A stretch of DNA of 64,000 bases. Origin: Engraulis encrasicolus (Eukaryota; Chordata; Actinopteri; Clupeiformes; Engraulidae). Location of the stretch: positions 37,687,460 to 37,751,459 of the forward strand of contig NC_085865.1 in the NCBI RefSeq assembly GCF_034702125.1, in the 5' to 3' direction. This document shows, one piece after another, positions 10,224 through 22,003 of this stretch (position 1 is the first letter of the stretch; every line of letters starts with the position of its first letter). Below the pieces are notes generated by a model. It was given only the letters and a program-made list of their open reading frames with translations. It ran no database searches and was not told the origin of the DNA. The translations under genes were made by a program, and so were the position numbers.

Positions 10224-11667
10224 AACCCCAACTCCGATGAAGTTGGGACGTTTGGTAAACAGTGAATAAAATCAAAATGCTATCATTTTCAAAACACTCA
10301 ATCTATTCATTAGATGGAGAATAGTGAAAAGACAACATATTAAGTGTTAAAACCGAGAAAAAATATTGTTTTGGGGGACATATGTACTCATTTCTAATTT
10401 GAGAAATCCAACACGTCTCAAAAGAGTTGGGACGGGGACAATAAATGGCAGCAAATGTCGAGGAAGACTAAAAACAAAACAAAAGACAACACTTAACAGT
10501 TAAATACATTAACCGATGAGATGATTTTATATAAAAAACAGTGTTAATTCCTATCTTGGACATGATTTCACCAGCTTAAATGGTGGGTGTATTCCTTGTC
10601 ATGTTTTGCAATGTTTTCCTTTCTGTAGTGCTTACAGTGTGACAGGTCTTGACCAAAAACCCACCATTTTATCACATGCTGGTCCTTATGATGGAGCCAC
10701 ACTGTTAAAACATAGTAGAGAATGCAATTTGACCTTACTATGTGGCAGTAATCGAAGATCTCCCTTCAAAATATAATGCATGAGTGGCTTTTCATGCTGT
10801 TTAAAACCCATTTATACCATTCAGCACTGTATTTAACTCTACAGATGAGTGAGAACATCTTAACCAATGCACTACTGCATCCGCATGCCATCATGGAGGC
10901 TGACTTTTGAAGCTAGCACTAACACAAGTTGGATGGTCCATTTTCACTGTAGCACAGGATGTGCAATGCTCTATTATTGTCAAAAAGAATGGACTTCTAC
11001 AACTTCTGCTGACTTCTGTAAGCAAAGGACAGTTTCCCATGTCTTCTGGGTCTATTTCAAGTGAGCTCAGGTGCTTAGGAGAATGTTTAACCCCTGTGTC
11101 ATTTTCATGCATTAAGCATTCTTAATATGGTCAATTTTCAATAGCTCTAGCACTCCAGGAATTAGAGTGAGACTACAGCCAATATATATTTCATGATGTC
11201 ATGAACCTATACAATGATTTTATTAACAAAAATATGTCTTATATACACTCAATCGTGGTAAATCAAAGGGAATTCAAAAATGTATGTAATAACTATGGTA
11301 ATTATTCCCTTTGCATCTTTCATTCTGAGTGACTCAGCCTCTCTGTGATGATCTTATACCTGGACACCTATATTGTCCGTCAGTACAATTCATTTTGAAA
11401 TGTTCTTCTTTGTTGTTTTATCTTATTTGGATGTTTACTAAATTTCACTGATCCCCGTCCCAACTCTTTTGAGACGTGTTGGATTTCTCAAATTAGAAAT
11501 GAGTACATATGTCCCCCAAAACAATATTTTTTTCTCGGTTTTAACACTTAATATGTTGTCTTTTCACTATTCTTCATCTAATGAATAGATTGAATGTTTT
11601 GAAAATGATAGCATTTTGATTTTATTCACTGTTTACCAAACGTCCCAACTTCATCGGAGTTGGGGTT
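10224..11667. mobile_element. 1.44-kb foldback DNA transposon with terminal repeats of about 210 bp
   Basis: The left terminus AACCCCAACTCCGATGAAG is matched by the right terminus CTTCATCGGAGTTGGGGTT. The inverted match continues inward for about 210 bp, to the words GAGACGTGTTGG and CCAACACGTCTC, with very few differences. The 1-kb interior has no open frame longer than about 70 codons and no recognised transposase. It is non-autonomous. I cannot assign the superfamily. Confidence 0.88.
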
Positions 11668-11689
11668 TGTATTTTTGAATGTTCCTTAG

Positions 11690-11850
11690 AGAACCCAGGA
11701 ACCCAAAGGCTCTTTGTGAAACCCTTCCAATGGGGAAGAATCCCTAAAAAGGCTATCTAGGGAACCTTGGGGAACCTTCCAGGAATATTCGGGTTCTTCA
11801 GAGAATGCTCAGGGTTCCTCAGAGGACTTCAGCACTTCCCCAAAATTCAT
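11690..11850. repeat. GGAACC/GGTTCC-rich repeat
   Basis: Clustered short words GAACCCAGGAACCC, GGAACCTTGGGGAACC and GGGTTCCTC in both orientations resemble the block at 50150-50350. It is probably a diverged copy of the same MITE family. Ends are not defined. Confidence 0.5.
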
Positions 11851-12319
11851 CAGAAGCTCCTTTGAATAACTTTCAAATTTTATTCATATATTACTACAGT
11901 GTAGTATAGACATTTTTATTGTACCCATGGAAAGTTTTTTTTTTCTCAGCAAGTGAGGCATGGAAACGTAAGTTGTCAGTGTTGTGCTCCCTACCTCACA
12001 TTCCTAAAAATCTGTTGAACCAATTCACACAACTGCCTCTTATCAAATTTCCCGTAAAGCCTCCCAAAGATGATATCTATTGTTTAAAACCACAAATGAA
12101 ATAGCAGCCAGAATGAATGCCAGATGTCCTCTAACTGAAAGATGCATTCAGTTCACTTAAGCAGGCCACTGACGCCTAAGTGGGTCTCCATCACATGCAG
12201 GGCCTAATTTCCCTGATTGGCCTCACAGGGACCAGTATAGAAACTTTCCCGGCTTATCATCCTGCCTTCGTGGCTGGCTTTGACTATCATGCCTCACATC
12301 ACACGTGGGGACACACGCG

Positions 12320-12480
12320 CGCACACACACGCACATTGTGATCACCTTAACACACAAGCACACACACACGCACATTGCGATCACCTTAACACACAAGCTT
12401 AAAAACAAGGAGACCTTGTCACCTGTTCCACGCGTGCGCGCGCGCGCACACACACACACACACACGCGCACACGCACACG

Positions 12481-12515
<35 letters not shown>

Positions 12516-12528
12516 GCACACGCACACG

Positions 12529-12562
<34 letters not shown>
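12320..12562. repeat. CA/CG compound microsatellite
   Basis: CA runs interspersed with CACGCGCACACG words. Confidence 0.95.
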
Positions 12563-12564
<2 letters not shown>

Positions 12565-12769
12565 ATGGTCGCATGCCCTGTCCTGCTCAGTGTATTGTGT
12601 GGCAAGTGCCAGATTTAGCTGGTCGGTGCCCATTCTCTTCACGCCAGGTCAGGTGGGATCCAGTAGCCTGCTCCATCCGGTACCGTCACCTGAGACAGCT
12701 GCTGCAGGTAACATGATGAGGTGGCCTGGCCTGGCTTACGATAGCCCGCTCTATACACAGACCCCTCCT

Positions 12770-12952
<183 letters not shown>

Positions 12953-13238
12953 CGTGGGTGATGTGGGGCAGGATGTGTGTGTCCAAATCTTCTCACCTGG
13001 CATTGACTCAGTCCTGCTATTCACTCAACCGCACACACACACAGACACACACACACACACACACACCGTTGGTGAAGTGGGCCAGGATATTATGTGCTAG
13101 GCAGGCGGGTTTGGCGCATTGGATGGGAACTCTACACCCAGCTGGGGGTAGCAGTGGTGGGTGGTGTCCGTCTGTCTGTTTGTGTTGGAGAGGGAGTAGG
13201 CGTGCGTGCGTGCATATGTGTGTGCATCCGTGCGCAGG

Positions 13239-13370
13239 CAAGGCTGGACTGGCCATATGGCATACCGGGCATTTCCCGGCGCACCCTGCATATCTTTTTT
13301 TAAACATTTCTGAAAAGCCCCTTTAAGCCAAAAGTGCCCGGGCCCTATTTCTCCCCCCAGTCCAGCCCTG
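13239..13370. mobile_element. Small hAT-type MITE, CAGGGCTGGACTGG family
   Basis: Starts CAAGGCTGGACTGGCC and ends CAGTCCAGCCCTG. It is flanked by TGCGCAGG and TGTGTAGG (6/8). It has the same termini as the element at 60942-61158. Confidence 0.75.
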
Positions 13371-13393
13371 TGTGTAGGGGAGAGGGTTGTAAA

Positions 13394-13549
13394 CAGGGCC
13401 GCTGATAGCTTTTTCTGGGCCCAGGAAAGAGTTATCTTAAAGGGCCCCCGACCCAATACATACAATGTAATGGGGACCCAATTCTGGGCCCCCTATCTCC
13501 CTCGGCCCGGGACAACATACCCCTTTGTCCCCCCTTGTCGACGGGCCTG
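13394..13549. mobile_element. hAT-type MITE with 8-bp target duplication GTTGTAAA
   Basis: Starts CAGGGCCGCTGATAG and ends TCGACGGGCCTG. GTTGTAAA lies directly on both sides (13386-13393 and 13550-13557). The interior contains GGGCCC words. A second member is at 31577-31720. Confidence 0.9.
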
Positions 13550-13717
13550 GTTGTAAATATGAGTGATTGTGTGCCAGGTCAGAGGACGTGATTGCCGTGG
13601 CCCACAACACATCACATCACATCACAAACACTCTCTCCTGGAAAGATGCGTCATGCGTCAGGAACAGCCTGCAAGTCCTCAGGTTGTCCTCGTGCGTGCA
13701 GTGTGTGAGGGATTATT

Positions 13718-14075
<358 letters not shown>

Positions 14076-14388
14076 AGATGAGGGAGAGGGACGTTCCGAG
14101 AGAATTGTCATTCCCCTTTTTAGGTGTGAGCATGGATCATGACCTTGCAGCCTTTTCTCTCTGTGCGAGTGTTCGAGTCTTGCTATCAACTATTAAAAAT
14201 TAACACTCTCCTAAGTGGGTACAGATGGGCCGTGTGTGCGTGTGTGTGTGTGTGGTGAGGGTGTGGTCGTGCGTGCGTGCGTGCGTGTGTAGTCCATGTG
14301 TGTGTAGTCCATGAGCGTACACATCTCTAGATGTAAATGTGTGAAGTGAGCTGGGTTTGCTACTTCCTACAATTAGAAAGATCAACAC

Positions 14389-14550
14389 GGCCCTGCCATG
14401 GACAACTGCCATGCGGCCGACCCGGGTTTGATTCCCGGCCCGGGTCCTTTGCCGAGCCCTCCCCTTCTCTCCCCCCATTCACTTCCTGTCTACCTCTCAA
14501 ACCGTCCTATTATCAATGAAGTCGTGAAAGACCAAAAAAAAAAATCTAAA
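14389..14550 (+). mobile_element. tRNA-derived SINE, 5' end diverged
   Basis: Contains a B-box-like GGGTTTGATTCCCGG, then TCTCTCCCCCCATTCACTTCC, the body shared with the SINEs at 41733 and 47101, and an A-rich tail. Left flank AAAGATCAACAC and right flank AAAGGTCAACAC are a probable target duplication. Confidence 0.75.
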
Positions 14551-14753
14551 AAGGTCAACACTATTCTGAATACACTCTCCCTCTATGATTAAACTTGTGT
14601 ATTCACACGAGTGTGAGTGTGTGTGCGTACTGTATGTGTTAGAAAGGCGTCTGTTTTGAAGCCATTCCAGCGTTGTCCTGACCTACATAGGGGTAATGAA
14701 ATGGCTCTCTCCCCTGGGCTCCCCAGCCAGAACACGCTGCTCACAGTTTAGAG

Positions 14754-15066
14754 CAGTGTTTCTCAAACTTTTTCAGACCGAGGACCACTTTGTGCCCGCA
14801 AATATGTTCAGGGACCGCCTGTCAACTGAATGGACAGTTGATGGGTGCTAATTTGACACTGCTATTTTCGATGCAGATCACTTACTATTTAATCCACATT
14901 CACAAACCTGTCTTATTGTAGTGAAATGCTATGTTTAGCTTTGTAATAATGTTACAAATATAGCTTACTCCTAGCTTGTCTTGGTAAAATTGAAATCCCC
15001 TAGTTGACCACCTGAGCTCTGTCACGGACCACTAGTGGTCCCCGGACCACACTTTGAGAATCACTG
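14754..15066. mobile_element. hAT-type MITE with 8-bp target duplication GTTTAGAG
   Basis: Starts CAGTGTTTCTCAAAC and ends TTTGAGAATCACTG. GTTTAGAG is repeated exactly at 14746-14753 and 15067-15074. It is the same family as 18023-18329 but in the opposite orientation. Confidence 0.93.
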
Positions 15067-15188
15067 GTTTAGAGGGAGAGAAGGAAGGGGGAAATGGCCA
15101 GGAATGTTCCGGAGAAAAAAGAGAAAGCAGCGAGGAATTAAACCGCTAGCCAGGATATTAAGACTCTGATGTACACAGGCCCGTCTCC

Positions 15189-15248
15189 ACAGCGCTCTCT
15201 CGCTCTCTCGCTCTCTCGCTCTCTCGCTCTCTCGCTCTCTCGCTCTCT
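15189..15248. repeat. 8-bp minisatellite CGCTCTCT
   Basis: About seven perfect tandem copies of CGCTCTCT. Confidence 0.95.
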
Positions 15249-15904
15249 GGCACTGGTGTCTGTGTGTCACATGAAGCTGTATGACTGTGCTGTGCTGTAT
15301 GTGTTGGTGTATATGACTGTGCGTGTTTGTGTGCATCCCACAGTTCTACCACATGAAGTGAATGTCTACAGGCCCGATGGCTGTGTATGTATGTGTGTGT
15401 GTGCGTGTGTGTGTGCGTGTGTGCGTGTGTTGTCTGTGTATGTGTGTGTTTGAGCTCTTTGGAGCTGGTGTATGTGTATCACACAATTCTTCCACATTCA
15501 GCTAATGTCCAACCTTTTCCACTCCCGTGCGTGCGTGCGTGTGTGTTTGCGTGTGTGTAATCTTCTGTGGCAGTGGTATGTGTAATCTTCTGTGGCAGTG
15601 GTATGTGTGTACGGCATCACCCTAGCTCCTCCAAATGAATCTAATGTTCAGTCTCATCTTGCCTCTCTCCCCTCCCCCACTCCTCCGAGCAGAGCGAGGA
15701 TGATGATTATGATTATCCCTCTGGTTTGCTCTGAAGCTATGCAATTACAGCAGATGTGTGTGTGTGTGTCTATGTGTGTGTGATTTAAGGGTTGGTGGTG
15801 TAATTGCCCTGGTAGTCATTGCCCAGCCCAGCAAATAACTTGCCCTTAACCTGATCCTAGTGGTCACACATCACTGGAAGCATCCTATGAATGAGTTTTC
15901 ACTA

Positions 15905-15947
15905 TTTTTCTCTCTCGCACTCTATTTCTCTATATTTCTCTCGCTTT

Positions 15948-16006
<59 letters not shown>

Positions 16007-16131
16007 GTCTTTCTCTCTCTCTCTCTCTCTGTCTCTTTCTTTATCTCTCTCTCTCTTGTTGTCTCTTTCTCTCGCTCTCTCTCTTGTTGTCTCTTTCTCT
16101 CTCTCTCTCTCCTTATCCCTGTCTCTCCCTC
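15905..16131. repeat. (CTTT)n and (CT)n tract at an acceptor
   Basis: CTTT tetramers (about 15944-16006) grade into CT-rich sequence that runs directly into the acceptor at 16133. It serves as, or has expanded from, the exon's polypyrimidine tract. Confidence 0.95.
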
Positions 16132-16133
16132 AG

Positions 16134-16274
16134 CTGATGACCCGTTTGATGACTTCTTCGGAGGTGGTCGTCGCCACAGGGGGGTGAGCAGGAGCAGGAC
16201 AACGGGTCCCTTCTTCCCCGGTTTCGGAGGGGGCTTCCCCGGCTTTGGAGCAGGCTTCTCAGGATTCGACTCGG
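16134..16274 (+). CDS. dnajb6: DNAJB6 exon: second part of G/F region
   Basis: Internal exon of 141 nt, phase 1 to phase 1, with acceptor CCCTCAG and donor GTATGG. It encodes [20 protein letters not shown] followed by [20 protein letters not shown] and FSGFDSG. This aligns with human [20 protein letters not shown] and the FPSFGSGFSSFDTG block. The Phe/Gly repeats belong to the linker between the G/F and Ser/Thr-rich regions. A transposon-like sequence begins only 14 nt into the following intron. Confidence 0.96.
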
Positions 16275-16288
16275 GTATGGGTGTGTGT

Positions 16289-17290
16289 CAGGGCTTGACA
16301 CTGGCGGGCGCCATGGCGCCAAATGCGGGTAAAAAATTGCTTTGGCGTGTAACAAGTTGATTCTCATTAGCCATTTGGCTGGTAACTTATTATTGGGGTG
16401 TGATCTGGAAAAAAAACGATGGTACATTTCTCTGAATGTGTTCACTATCAAAAAGGAATCCAATGTAGTCTTGCGAACAGACAGGCACACACTGCCGATG
16501 CCCCACCTTCGTGGAGGAAGTCCGCAGCGAGCGTCTCTGACCGAGAAGTATTCTACGGTTTAATTAAGCAGCGAAGTTTGCTCTCAACTTACAAGTGACG
16601 ACACAATCTGTGTATTTTGCAATCTGCCTTTATAATCCATTAGTGATAAACATCAAGATTACGAAGGCAAGAGGAAAACACGACAGTTTCAGAAATGTTA
16701 GGAAGTTTAAGATCAGTTTACAGCGTGAGGACATGTCAAAGTCACTATAATTGTAGACGATTAAAGTCACCAAGTATGATCTTAAACGCAAGCAACTCAG
16801 TCTTCACAACAGCAACATCAGCATTCTCATTCATCATAAGATGAAAAATATTATTTTTCATTTCCTTAATTTTGCGAATGCAATGGCCAAGTTTGCCGCG
16901 CCGTGTTGCAGTCAGCGTTTTAAATGACAGCTCTGGCTCCGGTTGTGTCTCCGATTCAGTAACCTGTACCTGGCCTAAATCAGTGACAGCTAGTGGGCTC
17001 CGTATAGGGCCTCCTAATCGGGCATATCAACAACAGACAATAAAGCAGTTTCGTCCAAGCTTGTCTCAAACTATCAAAGCAACGTTGAACAGTTCAATTC
17101 CACACGCATTCAATAAAGTTCATCAGCATGCGCATCAAAACAGTAACCCACGCGGTGGCGGGACACATTTCGATTCGTGTCCAAGCGTCAGACAGTCACA
17201 AAAGACCGTTGCACTGTCCGTAATTTTACCGAACGAAAAAAGTATCCACATACTTGTTACTGCGGATATAAGTGTGGAGAGAACAGCATT
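16289..17290 (+). mobile_element. Candidate decayed hAT-like element in a short intron
   Basis: From the sharp start CAGGGCTTGACACTGGCG, the sequence is compositionally unlike the neighbouring simple repeats. It contains a short frame (17177-17374) with a CYCGYKC cysteine cluster. hAT elements start with CAGGG-type termini, but I could not find the matching right end. It fills most of the 1.2-kb intron between the exons at 16134 and 17470. Confidence 0.45.
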
Positions 17291-17469
17291 GTTTTCATGG
17301 ATAATGTTATTGTGTCTGTCTGTGAGTGCTTGTGTGAGTCCATGTACTGTATCTTGTGTTGCCTGCGTGTGTGAGCGTTTGCGTGTGTGAGAGCATGTGT
17401 GTTTGTGTTGAGGCCTGTGTGTGTGTGTGTGTGAATGTGTGTTTTATATGTCTGTCTCTCTCTCCACAG

Positions 17470-17620
17470 GGTTCTCCCACTTTGGCCAGATGGGGGGTGG
17501 GGGCTTCGCCTCCTTCTCCTCCTCCTCGTTCGGGAACGGGGGCGGCGGCGGCGGCGGCAACTTCCGCTCCGTGTCCACCTCCACCAAGTTCATCAACGGC
17601 AGGAAGATCACCACCAAACG
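17470..17620 (+). CDS. dnajb6: DNAJB6 exon: Ser/Thr-rich oligomerisation region
   Basis: Internal exon of 151 nt, phase 1 to phase 2, with acceptor TCTCTCCACAG and donor GTACGT. It encodes [20 protein letters not shown], then FGN, a seven-glycine run, [20 protein letters not shown] and half of an Arg codon. Human DNAJB6 has [20 protein letters not shown] here. In the human protein the Ser/Thr side chains of this region drive oligomerisation and suppression of amyloid and polyglutamine aggregation. The glycine run is encoded by GGG followed by six GGC codons and is longer than the human counterpart. It may be length-variable. Confidence 0.96.
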
Positions 17621-18022
17621 GTACGTCAGCTTCACAAGTGCATGGTCAAATAAAACCAGGCCGCAGGCTGCAGTCACACCAATGAGAATACAGTGGATCA
17701 CTTAGAATAGAAAAAAAGATAAAAATGAAGAGAGTTAGACCCCAGTGGGAAAGAATAAAATAGAAATGGTCTTGGGTCTCTTTAACATGTGTTAAAAATG
17801 AAGAAATGCATAATGCGTAATAATCCACATCCACAAAAAATAAGCTAACCTAACATCAACATGATTTATCTACCGGTCTTATTAAGAACAGCAGTTAAAG
17901 ATGAAGGTTCAAGAGATTACACGTTTTTCACTTAACCACACCCTCTGTATTTGTCCCTCGCTGGTACCGCGATCGAACTTTCCACCCTCCATCCAATCCT
18001 GAAACTATTGAATCCCTTAACC

Positions 18023-18329
18023 CAGTGATTCTTAAAGTGTGGTCCGGGTACCACTGGTGGTCCGCGACAGAGCTCAGGTGGTCCATGAGGGGATTTCTGC
18101 TTTTCCAAGACAAGCTAGCTGTAGGCTATATTTGTAACACAAAGTCAAAAAAAGTCATATTGTCACCACAATAAGACAGGCTTCTAATGTGAATTAAAAG
18201 TTAGTGATCTGCATCAAAATTAGCAGTGTCAAATTAGCATGTCAACTGTCAATTCAGTTGACAGGTGGTCCCTGAACATTTTTAGGGACACAAAGTGGTT
18301 CTCAGTCTGAAAAAGTTTGAGAAACACTG
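18023..18329. mobile_element. hAT-type MITE with 8-bp target duplication CCTTAACC
   Basis: Starts CAGTGATTCTTAAAG and ends TTTGAGAAACACTG. CCTTAACC is repeated exactly at 18015-18022 and 18330-18337. It is the same family as 14754-15066 (shared words GAGCTCAGGTGGTCC and AGACAAGCTAG in inverse orientation). Confidence 0.92.
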
Positions 18330-18549
18330 CCTTAACCCATTGGGCCATAGCTGCCTCTAAATTAAAGTGCACTCCCTCACTGCACTGCATTCACACACTT
18401 TCCCATTAGTCAGCAGACTTCCCAACGTGCTTTGCAACCTTAATGCTTTACATGCACTCACCCAATCTCTCACAAGGACACATACTACACCTGCACCTTT
18501 TCTGCATGCCAATAAGATTGGCATGTTGTGGTAAAGAACATTTTGATCT

Positions 18550-18905
18550 CAAAGGTGCACTGTGTAGGATGGTGGCCAGAATAGGTGTTGCAACTATGCT
18601 GCTCTTTGATAATGTGCTGTCTATTGCTGAATTTGATCTTTTCATGAAGATTTACTGAAAAATGAACTAATTTACTGGTATGACCAAAGTACAGTAAGTG
18701 TTGCAGCTAAAAATGTCTATTTATGGAAATTCAAAATGACAGACAATGGAGAAGATCCCCCTTTTCATGTGATTGCAATTTTCAGTCATAATGAATGCTT
18801 AGAATTTCATGGTGGGGGTCAGTGTTCATGAAAAAGGTAACTTTTCTGAATGGGCAGCGTGACTTCTGGAAATCAAGTACTAAAAACATTACACATTGCA
18901 TCTTT
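18550..18905. mobile_element. MITE, AAAGGTGCACTGTGTAGG family
   Basis: Starts AAAGGTGCACTGTGTAGGA and ends CATTACACATTGCATCTTT, imperfect inverted termini. A second, more diverged copy lies at 42940-43236 (shared words GATGGTGGCCAGA and GCAACTATGCTGCTC, and TATGACCAAAGTACAGTAAG). It has no coding capacity. Confidence 0.75.
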
Positions 18906-19593
18906 AATTGAAGAAGTTGACTGGAGACTGAAGTAACCTAATTGCTTTACATTAATTCATTTAATTTAAATGCAGTCTTGCATATAAACCTAAGAATGCT
19001 GCCAAGGACGTTGACGGGAGGCTGAAGTGCCATTTGCTCAGTTACAGCTCCTCTTAGTCCCTGTTGCCTCCCTCTGTTGACTGTAAACACAATTTGTAAC
19101 CATGCAATGCATCAGTGCACATTATGCCATAGGGGCATATTTAATGACGACTGTACCGGTTTCAGAACACGCATTAACCTTTCTATATTTGTGCCAACAA
19201 CCTGGCATGAGCCTACACACAAGGCTTCCATTTTGTGTCAGTCTAGCAAATCTGGCTGCCACTTTGCCCAAGAAATTGGAGAAGAAAGATTATCGAATAT
19301 GATCATGCATTCATCATTGGTGGAGTCCGGCTGGTTTTAACTTAGAATAAGTTCTCAGATGGCAAAGTTAGCCTCTGTTCGTGTTCGGCCAGTATTGTCC
19401 CATTGACACTGAGCGTCTCCTCTGCGTCCTGGTCAAAATGGCCGCAAAACAAATAGTTCCACACACAAACATGTTAACACATACGGTAATAAAGAGAACA
19501 CATTTACATATAACACACTACACCACACACTGCACTACAGCTCAATAAGATATTTGCCAGACCAAATTCTGTCTATTGGCTTAGTGTGACATG

Positions 19594-20420
19594 CCTATTA
19601 GGGTAACAGTGCCATGGACCCCCCACATCTACAAATCTGCCTCTACGTCATGGACTCCCCACATGTGGAAGTTCACCTGACCAAACTCCCGTCCTGTCTA
19701 CATGCTTAATGATACAGCCAGTCAGGCTTTCAATTACATGCTGTAGACCCCAGTCTTCAAATCCGCTTCCATGTCATGGGCTGTCCAAATGTGACCTAGC
19801 TTATTGCATATTTATTACGGTACACCAAGTTCCCATTGTGACATGGTGTGACTTAATGTGACATGCTGTGGCTTTAGTATGGCTTTAGTGTGACATTGCT
19901 ACCAACCATATGGACCCCAAGTCTACCTCAACGTCATGGGCTGTCCGCATGTGGGCTAGCTGGTGCATATTTATGTCGCCGAACTCTGCCTATGAGCTTA
20001 GTGTCACATTGCAACAGTATCAATGGCACGAGACACAATCAGCGAATAGGCCTAAACGTTATGAGCTGTTCACATTTGGGCTAGTTATGGCATATTTATT
20101 AGACTAAGCTCTATTGTGTCATTCAGGCCTACTGTGGCGTAATGTGACAGTGTGATTTAGTATGTCCTTTCCTTAGCATGTCCATGGTGCTGTCCACATG
20201 GGGGTTGACTGGTGTATATTTAATTGTCCACATTCTGTGTGTTCATATTGTTACCAATGATAGGGACCCCAGTCATCAAATCCGTGTCGACGTTCGGGTT
20301 CTGTTTGCATGTGGACTAGCTAGTGTCATGGTTCTGTAGCATGTGGGCTAGCTAGTGCGTAGTATCATGGTTCTGTCCACATGTGGGTTTGCTAGTGCAT
20401 ATTTATGAGCGTGTTGAAGC
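19594..20420. repeat. Degenerate tandem array, period about 120-160 bp
   Basis: A unit built around CATGGGCTGTCCACATG, TGGGCTAGCTAGTGCATAT and TTAT, with an ACCCCAGTCTTCAAATCCG word before it, recurs with its anchor near 19649, 19775, 19935, 20061, 20182 and 20292. Two truncated units are near 20326 and 20366. Copies have diverged strongly. It is not simple sequence and has no open frame running through the units. Confidence 0.75.
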
Positions 20421-20535
20421 GACGGCTCTCAGTTTCAGCCCCCCGGCCAGCGGCGGTTTGTCCTTACTTGAGTGTTTAGGTGACTCATTCAAGTATTTAT
20501 ATCGCTCAAGTGCACAATCATATCGAGTTGGGCAG

Positions 20536-20573
20536 GGAGAGAGAGAGAGAGAGAGAGGGAGGGAGAGAGAGGT
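20536..20573. repeat. (GA)n microsatellite
   Basis: About 19 GA units with GGG interruptions. Confidence 0.9.
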
Positions 20574-21405
20574 TTCATGGGGTTGTTTGCCTCAACTGTG
20601 GTCAAGACCCCTGTCAGAAATTATTTAGACATTGAGATTTACAGTATGTATGGAAGACGTTGTCATTGTTGCTATTATTTTAAATGAATGTTTCTGTGCC
20701 AGTGTTTCAGCTGTTTATATACTGTAAGATCAAAGCATTAGCTGTTTGAGATGGACTGTCGGACATGTCAGGGTCTCCTCGTGTGTGAGGACATTTTGTG
20801 GGGACATTTTGTCCTCTCGATCTTGCCAAACTAACACTACATGTCCTCTTGAAATGGCTGCACTCTGGGTTAGGGGTGGGCGATAACAATGCCTCTTATC
20901 TCCTAGCGCAGACATGTAAATACAGTATGGCCAGCTGAACAGATTTTTATTATATAATTTAATAGTGCTTGTTGATGCCGCCCTTCAATTATTGAAATAT
21001 AAACCTTAATTTAAAATGTAACATTATATACTGCAATATGGGCAATATTTATAAGCATATCACAGCACATTTTCTGTCTGTTTTAAATAACACTGCATTA
21101 TGACTTTTTAGTTCAGATTGTTCAGCCTGACTCTCTGTTCCCAAGTACTTGGTCCTGTGACGGTTCTTTTGTTTTACTTCTGAACCTTTAACAACTATAA
21201 AGATTTCGAAAAGACCACTTCATCAACCTTTACCCAAACAATTAATCTCACACAAAACTGCAGAAATATTACCCCTCCAAACTTGCATAAAAGTGAGAGA
21301 CTTCTGCCTCCAACCTGTGGGATGAGCGAAGACGAAAACTGCTTACTGTTGCTTTAAGACTGCATAGAAACTCCACGATGGTCTAATGTGAGGATGGTGT
21401 GCGTG

Positions 21406-21524
<119 letters not shown>

Positions 21525-21535
21525 CATGTTTCCAG

Positions 21536-21641
21536 GATCGTGGAGAATGGGCAGGAGCGCGTGGAGGTGGAGGAAGATGGCGAGCTCAAGTCCCTCACAG
21601 TCAACGGTAAGGAGCAGATGCTCAGGCTGGACAACAAGTGA
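21536..21641 (+). CDS. dnajb6: DNAJB6 terminal exon of the short isoform
   Basis: Coding part of 106 nt entered in phase 2, ending at TGA 21639-21641. It reads [20 protein letters not shown] followed by [14 protein letters not shown], close to human [20 protein letters not shown] and TINGKEQLLRLDNK. This C-terminal beta-strand segment is the most conserved part seen here. The short isoform is the cytosolic and nuclear anti-aggregation form in mammals. The first 71 nt (to 21606) can also be used as an internal exon of the long isoform. Confidence 0.97.
21607..21612 (+). other. dnajb6: Internal donor for the long isoform
   Basis: GTAAGG follows the codon pair for Val-Asn plus one base, leaving phase 1. 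Joining here to 35739 keeps the frame, gives Asp at the split codon and places the next residues (MPEGNAL) in register with human VADDDAL after LTING. The mammalian gene switches isoforms at the same codon. Confidence 0.85.
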
Positions 21642-21862
21642 GCCAGTGGGCCAATCAGCACAGCCGTACAGGCAGGGGGGCGTGGCGTCACATTTGGAGT
21701 GGGGGGCCGCCCCCCTCCAATACAACAACGGCAACAACACCGCTACCGCCACCAAACACGCCGACAACGCATCTCGACAGACACACTCGCCCTAACTGGC
21801 CTCACACTTGAGCGACCTCTCAACCAGCTGAACTGATGCATTGCGCCTCAGATTCTATATAT

Positions 21863-22003
<141 letters not shown>

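Noticed and set aside
19594..20420. CRISPR-like array
   Set aside because: Units are long, diverged and lack uniform repeat-spacer structure; the genome is vertebrate.
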